From a virus, in the IMG/VR virus record IMGVR_UViG_3300019881_000002, positions 1-46,359 of that record: a stretch of 46,359 nt of DNA. One strand, written 5' to 3'. The notes beneath the pieces are model-generated. The model was given only the letters and a program-made list of their open reading frames with translations, was not told the origin of the DNA and made no database searches. Shown piece by piece: positions 1 through 8,039 of this stretch. The position numbers were made by a program, and so were the translations under genes. How positions within the stretch are numbered: position 1 is the stretch's first letter; every line of letters begins with the position of its first letter.

Positions 1-127
1 CGTGGTCCGCGCGCGCGCCGCCAAGAAGACCTCCGGCCACAAGGCCGGGAAGTAGAGCCGGGCCAGGCGCCCGTCTCGATCGCAGGAGAACCGCATGACC
101 ATGCCAGCCGAACCGCAGGCGCCTGGC
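1..127. repeat. Terminal overlap, left copy
   Basis: Bases 1-127 are identical to 46233-46359. The block holds the last codons of the peptidoglycan-binding-like gene, the short intergenic gap and the first codons of the scaffold gene. A perfect 127-base overlap inside coding sequence is typical of a circular contig closed by a k=127 assembler, so the molecule is circular (or circularly permuted) with a unique length of 46,232 bp. It is less likely to be a biological direct terminal repeat. Confidence 0.93.
2..55 (+). CDS. 3' end of peptidoglycan-binding-like protein (duplicate of 46234-46287)
   Basis: This is the C-terminal tail of the gene that starts at 45853, repeated here because the circular sequence was opened inside it. 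It reads a lysine/arginine/alanine-rich tail ending in HKAGK and a TAG stop at 53-55. It should not be counted as a separate gene. Confidence 0.9.
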   Translation: MVRARAAKKTSGHKAGK

Positions 128-772
128 GCGCCCGAGGCCGGACAGCAGCCCCAGGGCGGCCAGCAGCCAGCAGCCGCCCCGCCCGCCCCCCAGCAGCCGA
201 GCCCGGAGACGCAGGACGTCTCACAGCTCCCCGACTGGGCGCAGAAGATCATCACCGACACACGCGCCGAAGCGGCCAAGCACCGCACCGAGAAGAAGGC
301 CACGGCCGAGCAAGTCTCCGCCGAGCAGGCCAAGCTCACCAAGGTGTTGTCGGCCCTCGGCCTCAACGCCGAAGGCGCCGAACAGCCCGACCCCGACGCG
401 CTCGCCAGCCAACTGGAGGAGCGCCAGACCGAGCTGTGGTCCAAGAGCATCGAGCTTGAGACCCACAGGTTGTCGGCCAAGCACGGCGTCAAGCCCGGAG
501 CACTCACCGACTCGGTGAAGTTCTGGGAGGCCATGGGCGAGGTCGACCCGTCCGACCCGGAGTTCGCCACCAAGGTGGACGCCGCGATCGCCGACGCGGT
601 CAAGGCCAACCCCGGCCTCAAGGCGCCGCAGGGCTCGCCCCGGTCCGGCGCCGACTTCACCGGCTCGCCGGGCGCACCGCCCAACATCGACCAAGCGATC
701 GCCGATGCGACGGAGAAGAAGGACTTCCGCGCCGTGATCGCCCTGAAGCGCCGGCGCAGCGCCGGCCAGTAA
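95..772 (+). CDS. Capsid scaffold protein
   Basis: 225 residues. The N-terminal 45 residues are rich in proline, glutamine and alanine. A strongly helical, charged stretch follows (about 50-125, with runs such as RAEAAKHRTEKKATAEQ), and the C-terminal part ends in a basic tail (LKRRRSAGQ). This composition and the position just before the major capsid gene are those of siphovirus scaffold proteins, which guide capsid assembly and then leave the procapsid. The start is set by AGGAG at 84-88, six bases before the ATG. A second in-frame ATG lies two codons later. No protease domain is visible. The role rests on composition and gene order rather than a diagnostic motif. Confidence 0.8.
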   Translation: MTMPAEPQAPGAPEAGQQPQGGQQPAAAPPAPQQPSPETQDVSQLPDWAQKIITDTRAEAAKHRTEKKATAEQVSAEQAKLTKVLSALGLNAEGAEQPDPDALASQLEERQTELWSKSIELETHRLSAKHGVKPGALTDSVKFWEAMGEVDPSDPEFATKVDAAIADAVKANPGLKAPQGSPRSGADFTGSPGAPPNIDQAIADATEKKDFRAVIALKRRRSAGQ

Positions 773-785
773 CTAGGAGACAGCC

Positions 786-1991
786 ATGGCGGGTATCACC
801 GGCCTCGGTACCACCTTCAACCTGCCGAACTATGTCGGCGAGCTGTTCGCGCTGACGCCGGAGGACACCCCGCTCCTGTCCTCGATCGGCGGCCTCACCG
901 GCGGCAAGGCCGTCAACTCGACCTCCTGGTCGTGGGAGACCTTCGACCAGCGCGACCCGTCCGCGAGCCGTACCCGCGTGGAAGGCGCCGCCGCCCCGAC
1001 GTCGGAGGAGCGCGTCCGCGCCTCGGTGACCAACGTGGTGGAGATCCACCAGGAGCAGGTGTCGGTCAGCTACACCAAGCAGGCCGCCAACGCCCAGCTC
1101 GCCACGCCCGGCGCGGCGCCCTTCCAGATCAACGGCGACCAGTCCAACGGCGTCATGCGTGAGCTGGACTGGCAGGTCGAGCGCGCCCTGAAGGCGATCG
1201 CGCTGGACGTGAACTACACCTTTATCAACGGCACGTTCGTGCAGCCGACCACCAACTCCACCGCCCGGCAGACCCGCGGCCTGCTGTCGGCGATCACGAC
1301 CAACCGCATCGCCAAGGGCACCGCCGTGACCGGCGCGTCCACCGCGACCGACACGGTCACCTCGACGGCCCACGGCCTGGTCGACGGCAACAAGATCACG
1401 TTCACCAACACTTCGACGGCGACCGGCATCGTGGCCGGGCGGATCTACTACGTCGACCAGCAGGACGTGAACAGCTTCAAGGTGTCCACCTCCAACGGCG
1501 GCACGGCGATCACCCTGGGCACCGCGACCGGCCTGGCCTTCACCAAGCCGTGGGCGACCGCCCTGGCCAACACCCACGTCAACGACCTGCTCCAGCTCGC
1601 CTACGACAACGGCGGCATCTCCGAGCAGCACACCGCGACGCTGCTGTGCAACTCCGCACAGAAGCGGGCCATCACCAACGCCTACGCCTCGGCGTACGGG
1701 CAGTACATGGAGCAGTCCCGCACTGTCGGCGGCGTGAACGTCACCACCGTCATCACCGACTTCGGGACGCTCAACCTGATGATGGACCGGCACATGCCGC
1801 AGGACACCATCGCGGCCGTCTCCCTGGACCAGCTCCAGCCGGTCTTCATGGAGATCCCCGGCAAGGGCCACTTCTTCGAGGAGCCCCTCGCGCGCACCGG
1901 CGCGTCGGACAACGTCCAGCTGTATGGCGAAATCGGCCTGGAGTACGGCAACGAGCGTGCTCACGCCGTCATGACGGGGCTGGTCATCTGA
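786..1991 (+). CDS. Major capsid protein, SU10/DUF5309-like
   Basis: 401 residues. The N-terminal part (NYVGELFALTPEDTPLLS, then SWSWETFDQRD and EERVRASVTNVVEIHQEQV) matches my recollection of the SU10-type major capsid family (DUF5309), which adopts the HK97 fold and forms the icosahedral shell. AGGAGA at 775-780 precedes the ATG by five bases. Residues about 178-253 are threonine/serine/glycine-rich with the pattern TSTAHGLVDGNKITFTNTS ... IYYV ... NSFKVSTSNGG. They look like a beta-sandwich domain inserted into the capsid fold, more often seen in tail or decoration proteins. The next gene starts on the last base of the stop codon. Confidence 0.88.
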   Translation: MAGITGLGTTFNLPNYVGELFALTPEDTPLLSSIGGLTGGKAVNSTSWSWETFDQRDPSASRTRVEGAAAPTSEERVRASVTNVVEIHQEQVSVSYTKQAANAQLATPGAAPFQINGDQSNGVMRELDWQVERALKAIALDVNYTFINGTFVQPTTNSTARQTRGLLSAITTNRIAKGTAVTGASTATDTVTSTAHGLVDGNKITFTNTSTATGIVAGRIYYVDQQDVNSFKVSTSNGGTAITLGTATGLAFTKPWATALANTHVNDLLQLAYDNGGISEQHTATLLCNSAQKRAITNAYASAYGQYMEQSRTVGGVNVTTVITDFGTLNLMMDRHMPQDTIAAVSLDQLQPVFMEIPGKGHFFEEPLARTGASDNVQLYGEIGLEYGNERAHAVMTGLVI

Positions 1992-2269
1992 TGGCCCTGT
2001 TCGAGCAGCGGGTGGGCGGCCATGCCGCCCACCGCGTGCAGCCCGAGCCCGGCAGCGACTCGGAGAAGGAGCTCGCCGAGCTGGCCGAAGCGGGTGCGGA
2101 GAACTGGGTCCGCGTCGAGCCGGACGCTCCCGAGCCGGACGAGCCGAAGCGGCCGGGCCGCGCCGACAACAAGGCCGCCTGGGTCGACTGGGCGGTCGCC
2201 AACGACGCGGACCGCGCCGAGGCCGAGGCCATGACCAAGGACGACCTGATCAAGGCGTACGGAGGCTAA
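1991..2269 (+). CDS. Small acidic head protein of unknown function
   Basis: 92 residues, starting at the ATG that overlaps the capsid gene stop (TGATG). It is acidic and probably helical. The C-terminal part (NKAAWVDWAVANDADRAEAE, then MTKDDLIKAYGG) resembles the small SAP/Rho-N-like helical module often encoded between capsid and connector genes in actinophages. It may be a minor head or connector accessory protein. Overlap with the capsid gene implies translational coupling. Confidence 0.75.
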   Translation: MALFEQRVGGHAAHRVQPEPGSDSEKELAELAEAGAENWVRVEPDAPEPDEPKRPGRADNKAAWVDWAVANDADRAEAEAMTKDDLIKAYGG

Positions 2270-2271
2270 CG

Positions 2272-2709
2272 ATGGCGTACGCGACGGTGGAGGACCTGCC
2301 CGGCGTGCTGGGCTATCCGGCCCCGGCCAACGGGCAGGTCCTCCTCGATCGCGCCAGCCGCGACATCGACCGGGCGATCCAGTGCGCCGTCTACGACACC
2401 GACGACCAGGGCCTGCCGACGCTCGCGGCGATCGTCACGGCATTGAAGCAGGCCACGCTTGAGCAGGTCGCCTACCAACTGGAGATCGGCAACACGGACG
2501 GCATCGCCCATGGTCTCCAGTCCGGCGTGCCCTCGGGCAGCTCGGCGGGCCTCGTGGACCTGTCCCGTGGACCGTCCACGGGCGGCGCGACGGTCGATCA
2601 GCCCTGGCTCGGCGACCAGCCCCGGCACATCCTGCGGGCCGCCGGCCTGCTCGGTCAGGAACCGCAGGTCGGCGACGTCAACTCGACGTGGATCTGGATC
2701 ACCGCGTGA
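2272..2709 (+). CDS. Head-tail connector protein
   Basis: 145 residues. The start MAYATVEDLPGVLGYP followed by the helical segment DRASRDIDRAIQCAVYDTD is typical of gp6-like head-tail connector (adaptor) proteins, which bind the portal ring and link it to the tail. SD-like GGAGG lies just before the ATG (ggaggctaacg). It ends in a GTGA overlap with the next gene. Assigned from sequence pattern and position between the capsid and tail tube genes. Confidence 0.75.
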   Translation: MAYATVEDLPGVLGYPAPANGQVLLDRASRDIDRAIQCAVYDTDDQGLPTLAAIVTALKQATLEQVAYQLEIGNTDGIAHGLQSGVPSGSSAGLVDLSRGPSTGGATVDQPWLGDQPRHILRAAGLLGQEPQVGDVNSTWIWITA

Positions 2710-3245
2710 GCCGCAGGGATATCCGGCAGGGCATCGCGGCCTACTTCGGCGGGTCGACGGTCACGGCGGGCGGCTGGTATCAGCCGACGCCGCTCGTCGC
2801 GCTCGGACTCGCGGGCGTCCGGGCCTACTACGACGACCGCATCAAGGACCACGAGTACTTCACCGGACTCGCCGCCGGCTCCCGTACGGGTGCGCTGATG
2901 TGCGTGCACCTGGACGACGACACGGAGAAGCGCCTCGCGATCGGCGGCATCCTCGACGCCCCGTACAACGTGACGCTGTACCTGTTTCTGCTGACCCGTA
3001 CGCCCTCGATGGAAGACGCGCAGGCGGACCGCGACGACCTCGTGCAGGCCGCCAGGGACCTCGTGCGCGCCGACCCGACCCTGGGCATGGGCATCAACTC
3101 CGACGCCGCCCAGAAGGTCACGCAGGCGGGCGAGGGCGACGGTGGGATCCGTACTGCTACGCCGCTGCCCTACTTCGAGCCTCCGGCGACCACGCGACAG
3201 AACGCGGTGATCAGCTTCACCGCCAACACCTACCTGGCGGGATAG
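2706..3245 (+). CDS. Probable tail terminator / head-tail joining protein
   Basis: 179 residues if started at the GTG that overlaps the previous stop; an in-frame ATG at 2688 would add six residues. The start SRRDIRQGIAAYFGG, the central FEPPATT... strand-rich region and its length suit the minor tail or tail-terminator proteins found between connector and tail tube genes, but no diagnostic motif is seen. It is followed by one spacer-free junction to the next ATG (TAG-ATG). Confidence 0.65.
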   Translation: MSRRDIRQGIAAYFGGSTVTAGGWYQPTPLVALGLAGVRAYYDDRIKDHEYFTGLAAGSRTGALMCVHLDDDTEKRLAIGGILDAPYNVTLYLFLLTRTPSMEDAQADRDDLVQAARDLVRADPTLGMGINSDAAQKVTQAGEGDGGIRTATPLPYFEPPATTRQNAVISFTANTYLAG

Positions 3246-3497
3246 ATGAGAGCCACCTACAACGGCGACACCAAGGTCGTCTTCAGCCACTACCTCGACG
3301 TCACCGACCCGGACGCCGTGACCACGCTGGTCGCCGAGCCGGGCGAGACGTATGAGATCAAGCAGGCCGACGCGCCACGCGTGGTTCAGCCGGACGGCCA
3401 GTTCACCGATCAGCAACTCGCCATGCCGCCGTCCAGTGACTGGACCGAAGCCAAGCCCGCGCCCGCGGCGAAGAAGAAGGAGCAGGCCGATGGCTAA
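3246..3497 (+). CDS. Small phage protein next to the tail tube gene
   Basis: 83 residues. The N-terminal half is strand-like (MRATYNGDTKVVFSHYLDV, then EPGETYEIKQ) and the C-terminus is a lysine-rich tail (PAPAAKKKEQADG). Small proteins of this layout are often encoded immediately before siphovirus tail tube genes; the function is not known to me. The stop overlaps the ATG of the tail tube gene. Confidence 0.7.
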   Translation: MRATYNGDTKVVFSHYLDVTDPDAVTTLVAEPGETYEIKQADAPRVVQPDGQFTDQQLAMPPSSDWTEAKPAPAAKKKEQADG

Positions 3498-4473
3498 CCC
3501 CACCGTCTTCCCCGCCGAACTCTCGTTCGCGGGCATCGCCAAGGAGACGAGCAACGGCACGGCCGTCACCCCGACGCTGTTCTTCCCCTTCACCAAGCTT
3601 GACCCTGTCGACGACAACGGCCTCATCATCGATGACGCCCTGTACGGCAGCATGGCGAGCGAGAACGGCGCTGTAGCGGGCAAGAGGTCGGCCAGCATCG
3701 ACTACGAGTCCTACTTCCTGCCCGACATGGCCGGACACCTGCTCTACAACATCCTGGGCGGCTACGCGGTCGGTACTGCCGTGACCGGCGTCTACCCGCA
3801 CACGTTCAGCCTGCTCAACTCCGGCGACGGTCAGCCGCCGGCGCACACCATCACCGACCGCCAGGGCATCACCGCGACCGTCGCTGCCCGCGCCTACTCC
3901 TACGCCTGCCTGTCCGAGCTGACGTTCAGCGGCAACGCGACGGGGCTGACGACGATGGCCGGGAAGTGGACGACCTACGGCTCCGCAGCGGCCGGTTCCG
4001 CCCCAACGAACGCGACCACGACAGAGACGGTAATCCCCGGCTGGCGGTCCTCCGTCACCGTGGCCGCGAGTGCGGCGAAGGTCCGCGAGTGGTCCTACAC
4101 GATCACCCGCAATCTGGTGCCCGATCAGCTCGCCGACGGCACGCAGAACCCGTACTCGATCGCACGCGGCGCGGTCACCGTCGCCGGGAAACTCACATTC
4201 GCGGCGACGTCCGAGCAGCCGCTGATCGACTTCTTGGCCGGGACGCAGCAGGCCGTGGTGATCACGATCGACAACGGTGGTGCCACCACCGCGGTCCGAA
4301 AGCTCACGGCGACGATGACCAAGGCCGTCTACGACACCGAGGCCATGTCCCGCGAGACGCCGATCGGCTACGAGATGGGCTTCAAGGCGCTGGCGAACAC
4401 CACCGACGTCGGCGCGAGCGCGGGCCGGGCGCCGATCGCCTGCCTGCTCAACAACGCCGTCACCACCTACTGA
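3490..4473 (+). CDS. Major tail tube protein
   Basis: 327 residues from the ATG at 3490, which overlaps the upstream stop; an in-frame upstream extension exists but would run through the preceding gene. The protein is rich in threonine, alanine and glycine and strand-like (PAELSFAGIAKETSNGTAV; SYACLSELTFSGNATG; WSYTITRNLVPDQ). This is typical of actinophage tail tube proteins that stack into the tail shaft. The position directly before the frameshifting tail chaperone genes supports the call strongly. Confidence 0.85.
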   Translation: MANPTVFPAELSFAGIAKETSNGTAVTPTLFFPFTKLDPVDDNGLIIDDALYGSMASENGAVAGKRSASIDYESYFLPDMAGHLLYNILGGYAVGTAVTGVYPHTFSLLNSGDGQPPAHTITDRQGITATVAARAYSYACLSELTFSGNATGLTTMAGKWTTYGSAAAGSAPTNATTTETVIPGWRSSVTVAASAAKVREWSYTITRNLVPDQLADGTQNPYSIARGAVTVAGKLTFAATSEQPLIDFLAGTQQAVVITIDNGGATTAVRKLTATMTKAVYDTEAMSRETPIGYEMGFKALANTTDVGASAGRAPIACLLNNAVTTY

Positions 4474-4492
4474 GGAGAGGGGACACGCACCC

Positions 4493-4870
4493 ATGCGCGT
4501 AGACCTCGGCAAGGGCCGCTGGGCCGAGATCGTCGACCCCGACGACATGACCCACGGCACCAAGATGAAGGTCCAGGCCCTGCTGCCGGACGCCGAGAAC
4601 ATCGAGCACCCGGCCCTGTATCTGGCCCGGATGCACGAGCTGATGATCGCGCACCTGATCACTAGTTGGTCGCTGGACCTGCCGCTCCCGGCGGGCGACC
4701 CGGCGAAGCTCGCCGACGTGCCCGGCTCGGCGTACAACGCCCTGTACGACGAGACCGAGGACCACTGGGACAGCCTGGATTTTCGCCGGGCTGGAAAGAC
4801 CTCCTCAGAGTCAAAAACGGACTCGGAGGGCACCGACTCCCAGGACAAGACCCCCCCTTCCGAGCACTGA
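4493..4870 (+). CDS. Tail assembly chaperone, short form (G-like)
   Basis: 125 residues. It follows the tail tube and precedes the tape measure, the place where siphoviruses encode the two-part tail assembly chaperone. The short product has a folded N-terminal part (about 1-100) and a polar serine/aspartate/lysine-rich tail (SSESKTDSEGTDSQDK). Three codons before its stop lies the heptamer C CCC CCT (4852-4858), a canonical -1 slippery sequence in the correct register. The downstream open frame is the -1 frame. Confidence 0.85.
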   Translation: MRVDLGKGRWAEIVDPDDMTHGTKMKVQALLPDAENIEHPALYLARMHELMIAHLITSWSLDLPLPAGDPAKLADVPGSAYNALYDETEDHWDSLDFRRAGKTSSESKTDSEGTDSQDKTPPSEH

Positions 4871-5040
4871 GGGCGATCCGCTACATCACCTACGCCGACC
4901 GCTTCGGGTGGACGCCCGCCCAGGTCGACGCCCTGCCCGTCACCATTGAGCCGTGGCTGCTGCCGCTGCACGACATGATGCGGGGGGCTGCCGATGAGCG
5001 AGGCGGGGGACGCACTCCGGCGGCTGGCGGACAAGGCTGA
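4493..5040 (+). CDS. Tail assembly chaperone, frameshifted long form (GT-like)
   Basis: A -1 slip at 4852-4858 joins 122 residues of the short form to about 60 residues read in the -1 frame (FRALRAIRYITYADRFGW, then TPAQVDALPVTIEPWLLP). The second part has no good start codon or ribosome binding site of its own, so it is expressed by frameshifting, as in lambda G/GT and many siphoviruses. The C-terminal part is expected to bring the tape measure protein to the tail tube protein. Its end overlaps the next gene by 47 bases. Confidence 0.78.
4852..4858 (+). promoter_or_regulatory. -1 ribosomal frameshift slippery site
   Basis: In the frame of the upstream gene the codons are ACC CCC CCT TCC. 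The heptamer C CCC CCT fits the X XXY YYZ rule and lets both tRNAs re-pair after a one-base backward slip (CCC CCC). The upstream frame stops at 4868-4870 and the -1 frame runs to 5040. Confidence 0.75.
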
Positions 5041-5413
5041 TGGTGAGGGCGGGCGTGCGGCGGCCGAGGCGATGGCCGCCGCGGGGCAGGATGAGATCCG
5101 CCGCAAGCTCGGCCAACGCTCACACGCCCGAGGCACGCCGACCCCCTCGGCGCCCGGTACGCCTCCCGCGCGCATCTCAGGGCGTCTCCAGGGCTCGATA
5201 GGCACGACCTCACCGCAGGGTGGCGGAGGCGTCTGGACCGCCTACGTGGGCCCTCGCGGCGTCGTGTACGCCGCGATCCAGCAGCACGGTGGCGTCGCCG
5301 GCCGCAACCACGCTGCGCACCTGCCACCGCGCCCGTACATGGGCGTGGACGCCGCCATGGCCCGCATCTCCCAAGCCGGAGCCACCGCCTTCTACCGAGC
5401 CGTGTGGGGGTGA
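4994..5413 (+). CDS. HK97 gp10-like tail completion protein
   Basis: 139 residues. The central and C-terminal parts (RLQGSIGTTSPQGGG; YVGPRGVVYAAIQQHGG; LPPRPYMGVDAAM) are the pattern of HK97 gp10-like/virion morphogenesis proteins: a glycine-rich strand region, a Y-A-x-x-Q-x-G-G segment and a PRPYM motif near the end. They act at the head-tail joint or in tail completion. Its place after the chaperone and before the tape measure is unusual, because it usually precedes the tail tube gene. Confidence 0.72.
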   Translation: MSEAGDALRRLADKADGEGGRAAAEAMAAAGQDEIRRKLGQRSHARGTPTPSAPGTPPARISGRLQGSIGTTSPQGGGGVWTAYVGPRGVVYAAIQQHGGVAGRNHAAHLPPRPYMGVDAAMARISQAGATAFYRAVWG

Positions 5414-5414
5414 C

Positions 5415-8039
5415 ATGCCTGATCTGCCCGAGGTGCGCGAGAAGTTCGTCGCCGACACGACCGGTTACTCCCGGCCACTGCGCGAGGCCGCACAGGACGC
5501 TGACAAGTTCTCGCGGCAGAACGACCAGGCAGCGCTCGCCGCACGCCGCATGGGCCTCGCCGCGAAAGAAGCGGCGGACAAGGCCGCCCGCGCAATGTCG
5601 GATGCCGGTGCGGCAGCCGAGAAGCTCGCAATGGGGGAGATCAGCGCCGACGAGGCCGCCCAGGCCGAGGCGAAGGCGCTGCGCGAGGTCGAACGTGCCG
5701 CGATCAAGGCGGCCGAGGCGGAGCTGGCCGCCGGCAAGGCCGCGGACTCGGCCGCGAAGAACATGAAGCAGATGGGCCGCGACGCCTCACTGGCCGCTGC
5801 CGCCATACACCTGGCCGCGCTGAAGGAAGTCGGCGACACCAAGTCCTACAACGAGGCACTGACGCGCCTCAAGAAGACGCACGGCGACCTCAAGGGCACC
5901 GCACTCGAAGGCTTCAAGGAGATCGAGAACAAGGGCTCTTCGGCCTACCAGGCGCTGACCGCCGCAGGGGAAGCCGCCGCCAAGGCCGGGCCGATCTGGG
6001 TAGTGCCGATCGCCAATGCCGTGATGAACCTGCCCGCCATCGCGTCGGTCGCCGGTGACGGGATCGTGCTGGGCCTCGGCGCTGGCCTGTCAGCGGTCGG
6101 CCTCATGGCGCAGGCGAAGACCGCGGACATCAAGCGGACGTTCGCGAGTCTGAAGCAGGACGCCGGCAAGAACCTGACCGAGATCAGCGCGCCGTTCCAC
6201 GACACCCTGCTACACATCGCAGCCGACGCGCGGAACGCGTTCGAGCAGCTCTCCCCTGCTCTTCAGGGTGCGTTCGCCGAGATGGCCCCGGCCGTAACGC
6301 GTTTCTCCAACATCGTGATCAGCTCCCTGTCCGGGCCGCGCGTGCAGTCCGCGATCACCTCGATCGGGCACTCGTTCTCGGCCGTGCTCGATGAACTGGG
6401 CCCGGCGACGGCGGGGGCTGTCGGTGATATCGCGGACGGCATCAGGTCGATCGGGGATGCGGCGGCACAGAACCCGCAGGCGCTCGCGTCGATGGTCACC
6501 GGCATCGGCCAGATCACCAAGTACACGCTTGAGGGCGTCGGCGCACTGATGCGCTACAAGACGCAGTTTGATGCAGTCATGCATGCGGTCGTCGGGATGG
6601 GGCCGACCGGGCTGATCAAGTTCGTCAGCACGCTGAAGGACGGCACGCAGGCGCTGCTGGGCCAAAGCCATGGCCTCCAGACGGCCGAGCAGACGTTCCC
6701 CTCGTTCAGCCAGCAGGCCACGGCGGCGGCGGCGGCGACCGGGCATCTGATGACCGCGCAGCAGGCCGCCGCGTTGTCATCGGGTCAGCTCAAGAGCGCA
6801 CTGACCAGCCTGACGTCGGCGACGCAGGGCGCCTTCGACGCTGAGACGCAGTACCGACAGTCACTCGTCGCGGCGAACGCCCAGGCGAGGAATAACAACG
6901 CGGGCATCAACGGCATGGGCAAGGCGGCACTGGCGAACCGGCAGGCGCTGTCCTCGCTGGCCGGCGCGATCAAGAACGTCGAGAACAGCGGCCACCACTC
7001 GGCGGCCGAGATCGAGAACATGCGGCAAAAGTTCATCGCCGCGGCTCGCGGTATGGGCGTCTCGCGCTCGGCCGCGATCGCTCTGGCCGACAAGCTGCTC
7101 GGCATCAAGGCGCCACCGCCGATCAAGCTGTCCATGAATGACGCCGAGTTCATGTCCAAGCTTCACAACGCTCAGGGCCTCAAGATCGATCCGAAGACGG
7201 GCCTCCTCAAGGGCAACAACTCGGACTACCTGAACAAGTGGCTGACCGCCAAGGGCCTCAAGATCGATCCGAAGACGGGCCTGTTCAAGGGCAACAACGC
7301 CGACTACTACAACAAATGGATAAAGGCCAACGGTCTGAAGATCAATCCGAAGACCGGCGTCATCAAGGGCAACACCGCGCCGTTCTGGGCGGCGGTGCAC
7401 TCGATCCCGCCGACGGTCGGCTACCGGAAGATCGGCGTCTACTACGTTCCCCTGAACAGCGCGAACGAGCCCGGCAAGACGCGTGCCGACGGCGGCATCG
7501 ACCGGTACGCCGACGGCGGCGTGCGCCGGGACCTGAACCCGTTCATCGCCACCCGGCCGACCGTCCTCTTCGGTGAGACCGAGACCGGCGGCGAAGCCTA
7601 CATCCCGCTTGGGCAGTCCAAGCGTGCCCGGTCGACGGAGCTGCTGGAACAGGTCGCCGACATGTTCGGGCTGGCCGTGGTTCAGCCGCTGGCCGACGGC
7701 ATGATCGAGAAGTACGCCAAGGGCAAGGTGAAGCCGCCGACGGCCGCGCAGAAGAAGGCCGCGACGAACCGCGTCACCCTCGCTCGCGCCCGGCCCGAGT
7801 ACCTCGCCGCGATGGCCGCCCAGAAGTCGCTGGAGGCGATGCGCGCATCGGTCTACGGCGGGTTCTTCCGTGGTGGCCCTAGCACCCTGGGTTCGGCGCA
7901 CGGCTCCGTTGTGGAGCACACGACGAACATCACGCTCAACGTGCAGGGCTCGATCCATTCGAGCCAGGACATTGTCAAGCTCGTTCAGCGGGCGCTCATC
8001 ACGAACCGGATGCCCGTGTCCTTGCCGGCGGGCCGCTGA
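5415..8039 (+). CDS. Tape measure protein
   Basis: 874 residues from the ATG just after the previous stop (TGAC-ATG); an in-frame open extension upstream overlaps the previous gene and is not used. The N-terminal 200 residues are alanine/lysine-rich coiled coil. A hydrophobic stretch (about 195-235; PIANAVMNLPAIASVAG, GIVLGLGAGLSAVGLMA) follows, then long helical segments, three tandem 26-residue repeats (GLKIDPKTG...) and a C-terminal tail-tip domain ending TNITLNVQGSIHSSQD. At about 1.5 angstrom per residue this predicts a tail of roughly 130 nm. Ends in an ATGA-type overlap with the next gene. Confidence 0.92.
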   Translation: MPDLPEVREKFVADTTGYSRPLREAAQDADKFSRQNDQAALAARRMGLAAKEAADKAARAMSDAGAAAEKLAMGEISADEAAQAEAKALREVERAAIKAAEAELAAGKAADSAAKNMKQMGRDASLAAAAIHLAALKEVGDTKSYNEALTRLKKTHGDLKGTALEGFKEIENKGSSAYQALTAAGEAAAKAGPIWVVPIANAVMNLPAIASVAGDGIVLGLGAGLSAVGLMAQAKTADIKRTFASLKQDAGKNLTEISAPFHDTLLHIAADARNAFEQLSPALQGAFAEMAPAVTRFSNIVISSLSGPRVQSAITSIGHSFSAVLDELGPATAGAVGDIADGIRSIGDAAAQNPQALASMVTGIGQITKYTLEGVGALMRYKTQFDAVMHAVVGMGPTGLIKFVSTLKDGTQALLGQSHGLQTAEQTFPSFSQQATAAAAATGHLMTAQQAAALSSGQLKSALTSLTSATQGAFDAETQYRQSLVAANAQARNNNAGINGMGKAALANRQALSSLAGAIKNVENSGHHSAAEIENMRQKFIAAARGMGVSRSAAIALADKLLGIKAPPPIKLSMNDAEFMSKLHNAQGLKIDPKTGLLKGNNSDYLNKWLTAKGLKIDPKTGLFKGNNADYYNKWIKANGLKINPKTGVIKGNTAPFWAAVHSIPPTVGYRKIGVYYVPLNSANEPGKTRADGGIDRYADGGVRRDLNPFIATRPTVLFGETETGGEAYIPLGQSKRARSTELLEQVADMFGLAVVQPLADGMIEKYAKGKVKPPTAAQKKAATNRVTLARARPEYLAAMAAQKSLEAMRASVYGGFFRGGPSTLGSAHGSVVEHTTNITLNVQGSIHSSQDIVKLVQRALITNRMPVSLPAGR
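7176..7388 (+). repeat. Triple 78-bp tandem repeat inside the tape measure gene
   Basis: Copies start at 7176, 7254 and 7332. The first two encode 26-residue units beginning GLKIDPKTGL(L/F)KGNN; the third begins GLKINPKTGVIKGN and is cut short after about 19 residues. Unit-length changes here would alter tail length in steps of 26 residues. Confidence 0.85.

Noticed and set aside
1-127. Biological direct terminal repeat of the virion
   Set aside because: 127 bases is a common assembler k-mer length and the overlap lies in ordinary genes in the middle of the late operon, so contig circularity explains it better.
657-1964. 435-codon minus-strand open frame opposite the capsid gene
   Set aside because: Glycine/arginine/valine-rich low-complexity translation with no motif or ribosome binding site; typical antisense shadow of a high-GC gene.
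3403-5205. 600-codon minus-strand open frame opposite the tail tube and chaperone genes
   Set aside because: Crosses several real genes, composition is arginine/glycine/serine-rich and no domain is visible. It contrasts with the antisense intein gene, which has motifs and signals.
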